This document shows, in pieces, positions 8,432 to 15,599 of a stretch of DNA of 64,000 nt; the first letter of the stretch is position 1, and each line of letters opens with the position of its first letter. Below the pieces are notes generated by a model. That model did not search any database, was not told where the DNA came from, and saw nothing but the letters and a program-made list of their open reading frames with translations. The DNA is taken from positions 3,297,964-3,361,963 of the forward strand of contig NZ_KE650771.1 in assembly GCF_000447295.1 (NCBI RefSeq). The letters run 5' to 3'. Source of the stretch: Fischerella sp. PCC 9431 (lineage in GTDB: Bacteria; Cyanobacteriota; Cyanobacteriia; Cyanobacteriales; Nostocaceae). Made by a program: the position numbers and the translations under genes.

Positions 8432-8572
8432 AAACTAATACCTCTAGATTGTTAAGGATTTTTTACAAAAATTCAACCGAAGTGAAGTTTTTTCTATATA
8501 TTTAAGTTTAACTTTAAAAAACATTGTATATCTATATGGTTGTTTAAAAACTATACATAAGTAAAAATCAAT

Positions 8573-8756
8573 AGGTCGGGGATTGGGGATAGGGGATCAG
8601 GGATCAGGGATTAGGGGTCAAAAATTGTGATTAGGATATTTAGTTGTTTTATCTGATTTTCTCTTCTTTTATCTTATTTTCTTTTCCGTTATCTCTCCTA
8701 ATCCCCAATCCCCGATCTCTAATCCCCAATCCCTAATCCTCAATCCCCAATACTCA
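8573..8756. repeat. Inverted pair of GGGGATT-type heptamer repeats upstream of uvrB
   Basis: 8573-8618 reads as GGGGATT/AGGGATC-like units, and 8698-8753 reads as the complement (AATCCCC units). The two blocks could pair over about 45 bp around an AT-rich spacer rich in TTTTCT. Such heptamer repeats are common between genes in filamentous cyanobacteria. The array ends about 54 bp before the uvrB ATG. Confidence 0.85.
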
Positions 8757-8809
8757 GTCTCTATTCGCTACTATGAGATAGGTATTTAGGGTATTCAGAG
8801 CAACACTGC

Positions 8810-10807
8810 ATGACAAAATTTTGTCTTCAAGCACCCTTCAGTCCAACCGGCGATCAGCCACAAGCGATCGCACAGCTAGTTAGTAGCATTCAAAGTCACA
8901 ATCATTATCAGACATTATTAGGCGCAACCGGAACCGGGAAAACATTTACAGTCGCATCAGTGATTGAAAAAGTCGGTAAACCGACTTTGGTACTGGCGCA
9001 CAATAAAACCCTCGCAGCACAGCTTTGTAATGAGTTGCGAGAATTCTTTCCTAACAACGCAGTTGAATATTTTGTTAGTTACTACGACTATTATCAACCA
9101 GAAGCGTACATTCCTGTAACTGATACTTATATTGAAAAAACAGCATCTATCAACGACGAGATAGATATGTTGCGACACTCAGCTACGCGATCGCTATTTG
9201 AACGGCGTGATGTGATTGTTGTGGCGTCGATTAGTTGTATCTATGGTTTGGGAATTCCCTCAGAATATCTCAAAGCTGCGATTCCCTTCCAGGTAGGAAT
9301 GGAAGTTAATCAAAGGCAGATTTTGCGAGATTTAGCCTCAGTACAATACAGCCGTAATGATATTGAAATGGGACGGGGACGTTTTCGCGTCCGAGGTGAT
9401 GTCCTGGAAATCGGCCCAGCTTACGAAGATCGGATTATTCGGATTGAGTTTTTTGGTGATGAAATCGACGCCATTCGTTACGTTGATCCGGTGACAGGTG
9501 AGATTCTCCAAAGTTTACAAGCAGTGAATCTCTATCCAGCGCGTCACTTTGTAACCCCAGAAGAAAGATTAGAAGAAGCATGTGAGGCGATCGCTCAAGA
9601 ATTGAAAGAACGTAAAGCAGAGTTAGAATCAGCAGGGAAATTACTCGAAGCGCAAAGAATAGATCAGCGTACCCGCTATGACTTAGAAATGTTGCGCGAA
9701 GTTGGTTATTGCAACGGTGTAGAAAACTATTCTCGTCACCTCGCAGGAAGACAAGCAGGTGAACCACCAGAATGTTTAATTGATTATTTTCCCAAAGATT
9801 GGTTATTAGTCATTGATGAATCTCACGTTACCGTACCTCAAATTCGAGGTATGTATAATGGCGACCAAGCTAGAAAAAAAGTCTTGATTGAGCATGGTTT
9901 CCGTTTACCTAGCGCTGCTGATAATCGACCTTTAAAAGCCGAAGAATTTTGGTCAAAAGTTAATCAATGTGTTTTTGTTTCTGCGACTCCGGGAAATTGG
10001 GAATTAGAAATTTCTGAGGGAAATATAGCAGAGCAAATCATTCGACCAACTGGCGTTCTTGACCCAGAAATTATTGTCCGTCCCACCGAAGGACAAATTG
10101 ATGATTTGTTAGGTGAAATTAAAGATCGAGTAGACCGTCACGAACGAGTGTTAATCACCACATTAACTAAAAGGATGGCGGAAGATTTAACCGATTATCT
10201 GCAAGAAAATAGTATTCGTGTCAGGTATTTGCACTCTGAAATTAACTCAATTGAAAGAATAGAAATTATCCAAAACTTGCGCGACGCTAGCTTTGATGTA
10301 CTGGTTGGTGTCAACTTGTTACGAGAAGGTTTGGATTTACCAGAAGTTTCTTTGGTGGCAATATTAGATGCAGATAAAGAAGGTTTTTTACGTGCCGAAC
10401 GTTCCTTAATTCAAACTATCGGAAGAGCCGCGCGTCACGTCCGGGGACAAGCGATTATGTATGCAGATAATCTCACCGATAGCATGATTAAAGCCATTGA
10501 TGAAACCGAACGCCGTCGCGGAATTCAAATGGCGTATAACAAGATGCACGGAATTACACCGCAGCCGATTGTGAAGAAATCGAGTAACGCTATTTTGTCT
10601 TTTTTAGAAGTTTCTCGACGGTTAAATGCTCAAGAAATAGAAACAGTTGATCAACATCTAGATGAGTTACCGTTAGAAAATATTCCACAGTTGATTACAC
10701 AATTAGAAGCACAAATGAAAGAAGCGGCGAAGAAGTTGGAGTTTGAAGAGGCGGCGAAGTTACGGGATAAGATTAAGCATTTGCGGGATAAATTGGTGGG
10801 GCGTTAA
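8810..10807 (+). CDS. uvrB: UvrABC excinuclease subunit B
   Basis: UvrB is the damage-verifying helicase-like subunit of nucleotide excision repair. It works with UvrA (damage search) and UvrC (incision). The helicase motifs are in order: Walker [11 protein letters not shown] (near residue 40), the Tyr-rich beta-hairpin [19 protein letters not shown], and QTIGRAARH near residue 540. The C-terminal UVR domain ([17 protein letters not shown]) contacts UvrC. The length of 665 residues is normal. It is monocistronic. Confidence 0.97.
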   Translation: MTKFCLQAPFSPTGDQPQAIAQLVSSIQSHNHYQTLLGATGTGKTFTVASVIEKVGKPTLVLAHNKTLAAQLCNELREFFPNNAVEYFVSYYDYYQPEAYIPVTDTYIEKTASINDEIDMLRHSATRSLFERRDVIVVASISCIYGLGIPSEYLKAAIPFQVGMEVNQRQILRDLASVQYSRNDIEMGRGRFRVRGDVLEIGPAYEDRIIRIEFFGDEIDAIRYVDPVTGEILQSLQAVNLYPARHFVTPEERLEEACEAIAQELKERKAELESAGKLLEAQRIDQRTRYDLEMLREVGYCNGVENYSRHLAGRQAGEPPECLIDYFPKDWLLVIDESHVTVPQIRGMYNGDQARKKVLIEHGFRLPSAADNRPLKAEEFWSKVNQCVFVSATPGNWELEISEGNIAEQIIRPTGVLDPEIIVRPTEGQIDDLLGEIKDRVDRHERVLITTLTKRMAEDLTDYLQENSIRVRYLHSEINSIERIEIIQNLRDASFDVLVGVNLLREGLDLPEVSLVAILDADKEGFLRAERSLIQTIGRAARHVRGQAIMYADNLTDSMIKAIDETERRRGIQMAYNKMHGITPQPIVKKSSNAILSFLEVSRRLNAQEIETVDQHLDELPLENIPQLITQLEAQMKEAAKKLEFEEAAKLRDKIKHLRDKLVGR

Positions 10808-10871
10808 ATTATAAATTTTGAACACTGGACTTTTATTCTCTACATCTGATGAATCCCCGCTTTGCTGCTAA

Positions 10872-10925
10872 ACCGCCTTGGAATGAAATTCCAAGGCTGA
10901 TAGCTAAAGTCTACTGAAGTAGACT
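10872..10925 (-). repeat. Modular hairpin repeat, copy A
   Basis: Two hairpins joined by a conserved linker: CCTTGGAAT-gaa-ATTCCAAGG (10876-10896) and AGTCTACT-ga-AGTAGACT (10908-10925), with the linker CTGATAGCTAA. It is in the opposite orientation to copies B (11178-11235), C (11280-11335) and D (14506-14559). Stem sequences differ between copies but pairing is kept. Confidence 0.8.
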
Positions 10926-10992
10926 AACTGATATCTTGCACCAACCCCATATCCTGCCTCAGAATTAATTGGTGAGGCTAATAACATAAGTC

Positions 10993-11149
10993 ATACCAAT
11001 TTGAAAAAAGAATGCGACAGATAAATTTTATTGTAGAGACGCGTAGACGCTCGTAAGAGCGGCTTCTCGTAAGAGTATTATCGCGTCTCATATCCAGATG
11101 ATCGTGTCTCATATTCTGAATGTGTCGCAAACATTTTTTGAATCGGTAT
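10993..11149. mobile_element. MITE, copy 1 (157 bp)
   Basis: The element is bounded by ATACCAATTTGAAAAAAG on the left and, in inverse, ATACCGATTCAAAAAATG on the right, both continuing to TGCGACA or a close match. The interior holds a palindrome of the GAGACGCG/CGCGTCTC type. The copy at 14613-14748 is the same element in inverse orientation but lacks a 21-bp segment that here looks like an internal partial duplication (the CGTGTCTCATAT portion). No transposase is encoded, so it is non-autonomous. Confidence 0.85.
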
Positions 11150-11177
11150 CAGTTAAAACGGACTCAAACACCGTCCT

Positions 11178-11235
11178 AGTCAAATTTATCTGACTTTAGC
11201 TATTAGCCAATAAATTTATTTATTGGCGGGATGAA
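11178..11235 (+). repeat. Modular hairpin repeat, copy B
   Basis: A weak first stem (AGTCA...TGACT, 11178-11195) is followed by the linker TTTAGCTATTA and the second stem GCCAATAAA-ttta-TTTATTGGC (11206-11227), then GGGATGA. It has the same design as copies A, C and D. Confidence 0.75.
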
Positions 11236-11279
11236 AAGCTGATGCAAGATATGAACTAATAGACTAAACTACATATTTC

Positions 11280-11335
11280 AGTCCACTTAAGTGGACTTAG
11301 GCTATTAGCCCGGAACTTTAGTTCTGGGCGGGATG
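11280..11335 (+). repeat. Modular hairpin repeat, copy C
   Basis: The 18-bp perfect palindrome AGTCCACTTAAGTGGACT (11280-11297), the linker TAGGCTATTA and the stem GCCCGGAACT-tt-AGTTCTGGGC (11308-11329) are followed by GGGATGA. The linker and flanks match copies B and D, while the stems have different but paired sequences. Confidence 0.85.
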
Positions 11336-11341
11336 ACAACC

Positions 11342-11400
11342 CTAACGCCGCAACCAAGAACAAACCCAACGCCATAACTGATTCAACCAAACACAAAACT
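11342..11400 (-). pseudogene. 3' remnant of a second STAND-TPR gene
   Basis: Read on the minus strand, this stretch encodes FCVWLNQLWRWVCSWLRR and a stop. It closely matches the last residues of the intact STAND gene 400 bp away (GFWGWLSRLWHWVRSWLRR, stop at 11745). The DNA is also clearly similar. Upstream in this frame there is a stop (TAA), so only the last ~18 codons survive. This points to a past tandem copy or to recombination at the 3' end. Confidence 0.8.
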
Positions 11401-11421
11401 TTTAAGACTCGCTATTAACTG

Positions 11422-11661
11422 TCATGACTCAGCAATTATCCTGGCATTAAGCAAAGTAAAAATTCTATCAAGCTCCAATATACCTGCTAATTCAGCTTCT
11501 TCTTCGGGGTTAAGCATTCCAGCTTTTTTCTTCTCTGCAAGTTCCTCCAGCCGAGATTGTAACTCCGAAGTAAATTTGAATAGGTGTAAATTTCTGACTT
11601 TGCTGATTTGGATTCCAGATTCTACCCAGGATGAGGGTTGAACCATCATTTGAGCAATCAT
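11422..11661 (-). CDS. Small helical hypothetical protein
   Basis: A protein of 79 residues or fewer (starts at M1, M5 or M6 possible). The C-terminal two thirds is predicted helical and charged (FTSELQSRLEELAEKKKAG, then LNPEEEAELAGILELDRIF, then TLLNARI). I have the impression that similar short proteins are common in cyanobacteria, but I cannot assign a function. It sits between the STAND gene and the remnant of a second copy, so it may belong to the same accessory unit; an antitoxin-like role would be a guess. Confidence 0.6.
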   Translation of the reverse strand: MIAQMMVQPSSWVESGIQISKVRNLHLFKFTSELQSRLEELAEKKKAGMLNPEEEAELAGILELDRIFTLLNARIIAES

Positions 11662-11744
11662 GGCGTATTTTATGAGTTGGGGGAATGGTCGTATTGTAAC
11701 AGCGATAAATTATCTGTGTTCGCTTGCTGATCAAACTCATTTTC

Positions 11745-14390
11745 CTAACGCCGCAACCAAGAACGAACCCAATGCCACAACCGACTCAACCACCCCCAAA
11801 ACCCGCAATGGGATGCAACAACAGGTGCTTGTGGTTGTGAAAGACGATTAATCGCATTGTTGCAATCTTGAATCATTGCATCAAGTCCCATTGCTTGATA
11901 AAGTTCACAAGCATTACGATAAGCACCCATCGCATCTGATTGGCGATTGAGGTTTTCTAACACCAAACCTAAATTAAACCAAGAACTAGCTTGTCCAGAG
12001 CGATCACTTATTTGCGTTGCTATTTCTAATTGTTGCTGATAGAACCGTATCGCTCTTTGATATTCTCCCAGCGAATAGTAAGCATTACCTAGGTTGCCTA
12101 AAGAATTAGCTGTTCCAGAGCGATCACCTATTTGTGTTTTGATTTCTAAAGATTGTCGATGGAACTGTATTGCCTGTTGATATTCTCCCAACGAATAGTA
12201 AATATTACCCAAATTGCCTAAAGAATTAGCTTTTCCAGAGCGATCGCCTATCTGCATCGCTATTTCTAAAGATTGCTGGTGAAACTGTATTGCCTTTTGA
12301 TATTCTCCCAACAAATGGTAAGCATTAGCCAAACCACAAAAGGCATTAGCTTGTCCAGAGCGATCGCCTATTTGTGTTGTGATATCTAAAGATTGCTGGT
12401 AGAAGTTTATCGCCCTTTGATATTCTCCCAACGAATTGTAAGCATTACCCAAATTATTTAAAGAATTAGCTTGTCCAGAGACATCGCCTATTTGTGTTGT
12501 GATATCTAAAGATTGCTGGTAGAAGTTTATCGCCCTTTGATATTCTCCCAACGAATTGTAAGCATTACCCAAATTATTTAAAGAATTAGCTTGTCCAGAG
12601 ACATCGCTTATTTGTGTAGTGATATTTAAAGATTGCTGCAAGAAGTTTATCGCCCTTTGATATTTTCTCAGCCAATTGTAAGCATGACCCAAATTACCTA
12701 AAGAATAAGCTTGTCCAGAGCGATCGCCTATTTGTGTTGTGACATCTAAAGATTGCTGATGGAAGTTTATCGCTTTTTGATATTCTCCCAGGGAATCGTA
12801 AGCATTACCCAAACCAATTAAAGAATAAGCTTGTCCAGAGCGATCGTCTATTTGTGTTGTGATATCTAAAGATTGCTGCAAGAAGTTTATCGCCCTTTGA
12901 TATTCTCCCAGGGAATTGTAAGCATCACCCAAACCAGTTAAAGAAGCACGGTAATTCCAGTTTTCTCTGTCTCCTCTTTTTTCCCATGCTGCTATCAATT
13001 GCCCATATACATCAACTTGAGTAGTGTAATAACCCCGCAGTGTCAAAAAATCATTGCAAGTCCGAACAGCATCGAAGGCGGAATCATAGTCTGCTAGCTG
13101 GTAAAAATGATAGAAAATTTCTAAATATGCTCTAACATCATCTATGATTTGCCAAGGTTCCTCTTTAACAATTGAGCGATAATAAGCAATCGCTTGTTGA
13201 TGTGTTGCTGTTTGATCGCCTGCTTTGTACCGCACATACTCCAACACCACTGGCTGAAATTGATACTTTCGCTGACTGTTGAATGTTTCTAACAAAAAGG
13301 AACGCTTCACCAGGTTTCTCAATTCTGTCTCAATATCAACTTGTCCATCTGTTGCTAACACAGCAGCTGCTGCTACTCGATCAAATGCACCCCGATAAAC
13401 GCTAACGTTGAGTAACAGTGTTTTTTGCAATTCGCTCAAACGCTCAAAACTCGCATCCAACACCAACACCATTCCCACATTTTCCCGGCGATGCAAACCA
13501 ACTACTTTTGGATTTGTTAACAACTCTTGTAAATTTCCTAATCCCAAGTCTGCTAAACGTTCTAAATTCGGGTGTTGTGGGTATTCTTCTTTAATTAAAT
13601 CTGCTACTAGCCGCAACAGCAAAGGATGTCCATCTACCAATTTGACAAAGCTCTCTACATCTCCCCTAATTCCCAATGCTGTGAGTAGTGCTGTTCCCTC
13701 TTCTACTTTTAAACCAGAAAGAGGTAGCCATGCAAATTTTCCCTCTTGCGGTCGTTCTCTGGTGGTGACAACCACTGTACTGTTGTTGCCATATTCTACC
13801 CAATAGTTGAAAAACTCACCGTAGAATTGACTAGCCCATTGTCTATCCGGTTGTAATAAACTTTCTAAGTTATCAATAATCAATAAATATTGCCCAGATT
13901 GCAGACACTTCACCAAAGCTTCGATGAACTTTGACTCTTGTTCTGGAATTGGACAGTCAAAATCACTGAGTATGCGCCGTGCAAATTCACTAAAAACAGC
14001 ACCACTACCAACATCAGCCCAAAATCGTTTGGGGAAACCTGCTATTTCTTCATAAATTTTGGCAGCTAGCATTGATTTTCCAGTCCCACCAATGCCTTCA
14101 ATGCCAATTAAAGCAACATTTGGATCATTTAACCACTGCTGCAATTGAGCAATTTCTGTTGTGCGTCCCTGCCAATAAGCTACACTTTTACAAGGATTTC
14201 CCGCCTTGAGAACCCCTGCTGATTGTGCTTTGCTGCTGCGTTCTAGTATTTCTACCAGTTCTAATTGTGCTGCACCCAACACAACTGTTGTTGCTTCGAT
14301 TTTGGCAACTTGGGTTAGCCTACTCTGTTCGTGAGCAGTTGCATCAAGATTGATATTATCAGGGTTGTCCGGGTTGTTTGCTTCTGTCAT
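11745..14390 (-). CDS. STAND-type NTPase with nine TPR repeats
   Basis: Residues 1-65 are a short N-terminal region with QSRLTQVAKIEATTVVLG (22-39). An NB-ARC-like NTPase follows: P-loop GIEGIGGTGKS (96-106), Walker B LLIIDN (D173), and sensor-like VVVTTRERPQEG (207-216). From about residue 480 there are nine 40-residue TPR units (NLGNAYNSLGEYQRAINFYQ pattern). The protein ends in a Trp-rich basic tail (WGWLSRLWHWVRSWLRR). STAND proteins are ATP-driven switches that oligomerise after ligand sensing, and many act in signalling or phage defence. The neighbouring gene at 15039-15452 shares the N-terminal motif. Two TPR units are almost identical at the DNA level, indicating recent expansion. Confidence 0.9.
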   Translation of the reverse strand: MTEANNPDNPDNINLDATAHEQSRLTQVAKIEATTVVLGAAQLELVEILERSSKAQSAGVLKAGNPCKSVAYWQGRTTEIAQLQQWLNDPNVALIGIEGIGGTGKSMLAAKIYEEIAGFPKRFWADVGSGAVFSEFARRILSDFDCPIPEQESKFIEALVKCLQSGQYLLIIDNLESLLQPDRQWASQFYGEFFNYWVEYGNNSTVVVTTRERPQEGKFAWLPLSGLKVEEGTALLTALGIRGDVESFVKLVDGHPLLLRLVADLIKEEYPQHPNLERLADLGLGNLQELLTNPKVVGLHRRENVGMVLVLDASFERLSELQKTLLLNVSVYRGAFDRVAAAAVLATDGQVDIETELRNLVKRSFLLETFNSQRKYQFQPVVLEYVRYKAGDQTATHQQAIAYYRSIVKEEPWQIIDDVRAYLEIFYHFYQLADYDSAFDAVRTCNDFLTLRGYYTTQVDVYGQLIAAWEKRGDRENWNYRASLTGLGDAYNSLGEYQRAINFLQQSLDITTQIDDRSGQAYSLIGLGNAYDSLGEYQKAINFHQQSLDVTTQIGDRSGQAYSLGNLGHAYNWLRKYQRAINFLQQSLNITTQISDVSGQANSLNNLGNAYNSLGEYQRAINFYQQSLDITTQIGDVSGQANSLNNLGNAYNSLGEYQRAINFYQQSLDITTQIGDRSGQANAFCGLANAYHLLGEYQKAIQFHQQSLEIAMQIGDRSGKANSLGNLGNIYYSLGEYQQAIQFHRQSLEIKTQIGDRSGTANSLGNLGNAYYSLGEYQRAIRFYQQQLEIATQISDRSGQASSWFNLGLVLENLNRQSDAMGAYRNACELYQAMGLDAMIQDCNNAINRLSQPQAPVVASHCGFWGWLSRLWHWVRSWLRR
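12361..12600 (-). repeat. Near-identical 120-bp tandem duplication within the TPR region
   Basis: 12361-12480 and 12481-12600 are almost identical over 120 bp (exactly one TPR unit of 40 codons), differing mainly at the first bases (CGATCGC versus ACATCGC). Neighbouring TPR units show the same framework with many differences. This marks the youngest duplication in the array. Confidence 0.85.
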
Positions 14391-14505
14391 GGATGAGAAC
14401 AGAGAGTGTTAGAAGAGGCGGAGATTTGGTGACACGGAAACAAAGGAGAATATTTATACTTGGCAAAGTTGGTGTGGTAGATTCCTAAACTCAAACAAAT
14501 CAAGC

Positions 14506-14559
14506 AGTCTGCTTCAGCAGACTTTAGCTATGAGACTGCGATTTTAATCGCAGGCGGAT
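14506..14559 (+). repeat. Modular hairpin repeat, copy D
   Basis: Stem AGTCTGCT-tc-AGCAGACT (14506-14523), linker TTAGCTATGAGA, stem CTGCGATT-tt-AATCGCAG (14536-14553), then GCGGAT. It has the same design as copies A-C, again with its own paired stem sequences. It lies just upstream of the STAND gene start. Confidence 0.85.
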
Positions 14560-14612
14560 TTTTGAACATTCGAGAGGTACAGTATTCACTTAGATTATGA
14601 ATGCATCTCCTT

Positions 14613-14748
14613 ATACCGATTCAAAAAATGTTTGCGACACATTCATAATATGAGACGCGATAATACTCTTACGAGAAGCCGCTCTTACGAGCGTCTACGC
14701 GTCTCTACAACAGAATTTATTTGTCGCATTCTTTTTTCAAATTGGTAT
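14613..14748. mobile_element. MITE, copy 2 (136 bp, inverse of copy 1)
   Basis: It starts ATACCGATTCAAAAAATG and ends CTTTTTTCAAATTGGTAT, the inverse of copy 1 at 10993-11149, with the same GAGACGCG core palindrome. The 21-bp tandem array starts 2 bp outside its right (ATACCAATTTG) end. With copy 1 it brackets the STAND gene. Confidence 0.85.
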
Positions 14749-14750
14749 TG

Positions 14751-14992
14751 CATTGCGATTGCATCGCGTTACATTGCGATTGTATCGCGTCACATTGCGA
14801 TTGCATCGCGTTACATTGCGATTGTATCGCGTCACATTGCGATTGCATCGCGTCACATTGCGATTGTATCGCGTCACATTACGATTGCATCGCGTTACAT
14901 TACGATTGCATCGCGTTACATTGCGATTGTATCGCGTTACATTACGATTGCATCGCGTTACATTGCGATTGCATCGCCTTACATTACGATTG
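14751..14992. repeat. 21-bp tandem repeat array 1
   Basis: Eleven full 21-bp units (CATTGCGATTGCATCGCGTTA with C/T and T/C variants) run from 14751 to 14981, followed by a partial unit. Each unit contains GCGAT-N3-ATCGC, a small palindrome. Because 21 is divisible by 3, several frames stay open through it, but the translations are only the repeat and are not counted as genes. Confidence 0.95.
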
Positions 14993-15038
14993 CAGGCGTC
15001 TGCATTAAATTATATCAACGTTAGATAAGTGATATTAC

Positions 15039-15452
15039 TTATAAACTAACTTGGTTTCCTTCTATTTTCCCTACTTGCTTTAATGTACTTTGGTCGTAGG
15101 ATTGACCACTGATTTGAATATTGTCGCCTGTTGGCTGGGTTGAAGATGCGGTTTGCAAAATTTTGGTGATTTCTGCTGCTAATGCTGTGTCGTTTTCTAA
15201 GATTTTCTTGAGTTGTACCCGCAAAACTGCTTGCAAGTCTTCGTCTTCTGGATGATTTGCTAAGTCGGTTGCTGCTTCTAGTGCTGTTTGTTTTGCTTCT
15301 ACTTGCGGATTTAACTTACCCCAAATTGCTTTTCCCTTGTTCCACACATCTTCACCAATTTTTTGAGATGTACCTTCTACGACTTTATTGCCCACATTCA
15401 TCAAGAATGGCAAGCAAGGCGCTAAAATTTTAACTAGTAAAGCGATATCCAT
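15039..15452 (-). CDS. Small protein with STAND-associated motif, unknown function
   Basis: A 137-residue protein. The N-terminus (MDIALLVKILAPCLPFLMNV) is hydrophobic and could be a membrane segment. The middle is helical and charged. The C-terminus ends QSTLKQVGKIEGNQVSL, which aligns with QSRLTQVAKIEATTVVLG near the N-terminus of the STAND NTPase downstream on the same strand (shared QSxLxQVxKIE...V). The two genes are separated by about 650 bp holding the MITE and the 21-bp array. I infer a functional link but cannot name the family. Confidence 0.7.
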   Translation of the reverse strand: MDIALLVKILAPCLPFLMNVGNKVVEGTSQKIGEDVWNKGKAIWGKLNPQVEAKQTALEAATDLANHPEDEDLQAVLRVQLKKILENDTALAAEITKILQTASSTQPTGDNIQISGQSYDQSTLKQVGKIEGNQVSL

Positions 15453-15599
15453 TGATTTAGAGGATTTATTTCATACTTTTACCAAGTATGCTAGCGTAGG
15501 TTCCTCAATTACTTAGATATTGTGAAGATATTTTTATACTAGTGCAGCAGATATAGATGAATACGGTTGAGTTAAGGATTCTGGGCTAATACAGTTCGG

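Noticed and set aside
8127..8438. 103-codon plus-strand open frame opposite the 19-residue repeat protein
   Set aside because: It mirrors the repeats of the minus-strand gene; the minus strand has the better start, composition and terminator.
11510..11851. Short open frames on both strands around the STAND gene 3' end
   Set aside because: They overlap the better supported small gene (11422-11661) and the conserved STAND C-terminus in other frames.
10993..14748. The MITE-flanked block as a composite transposon
   Set aside because: No transposase and no target duplication around the whole block; only the possibility of inversion or mobilisation is reported.
14751..14992. Possible CRISPR array
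   Set aside because: Units abut each other with no unique spacers, and no cas gene is present; the same holds for the other two arrays.
14632..15028. Three overlapping open frames with repetitive translations (HCDCIAL, RLHRVTL and similar)
   Set aside because: They are produced by the 21-bp repeat, whose period is a multiple of three and keeps frames open; no ribosome-binding site or non-repeat domain.
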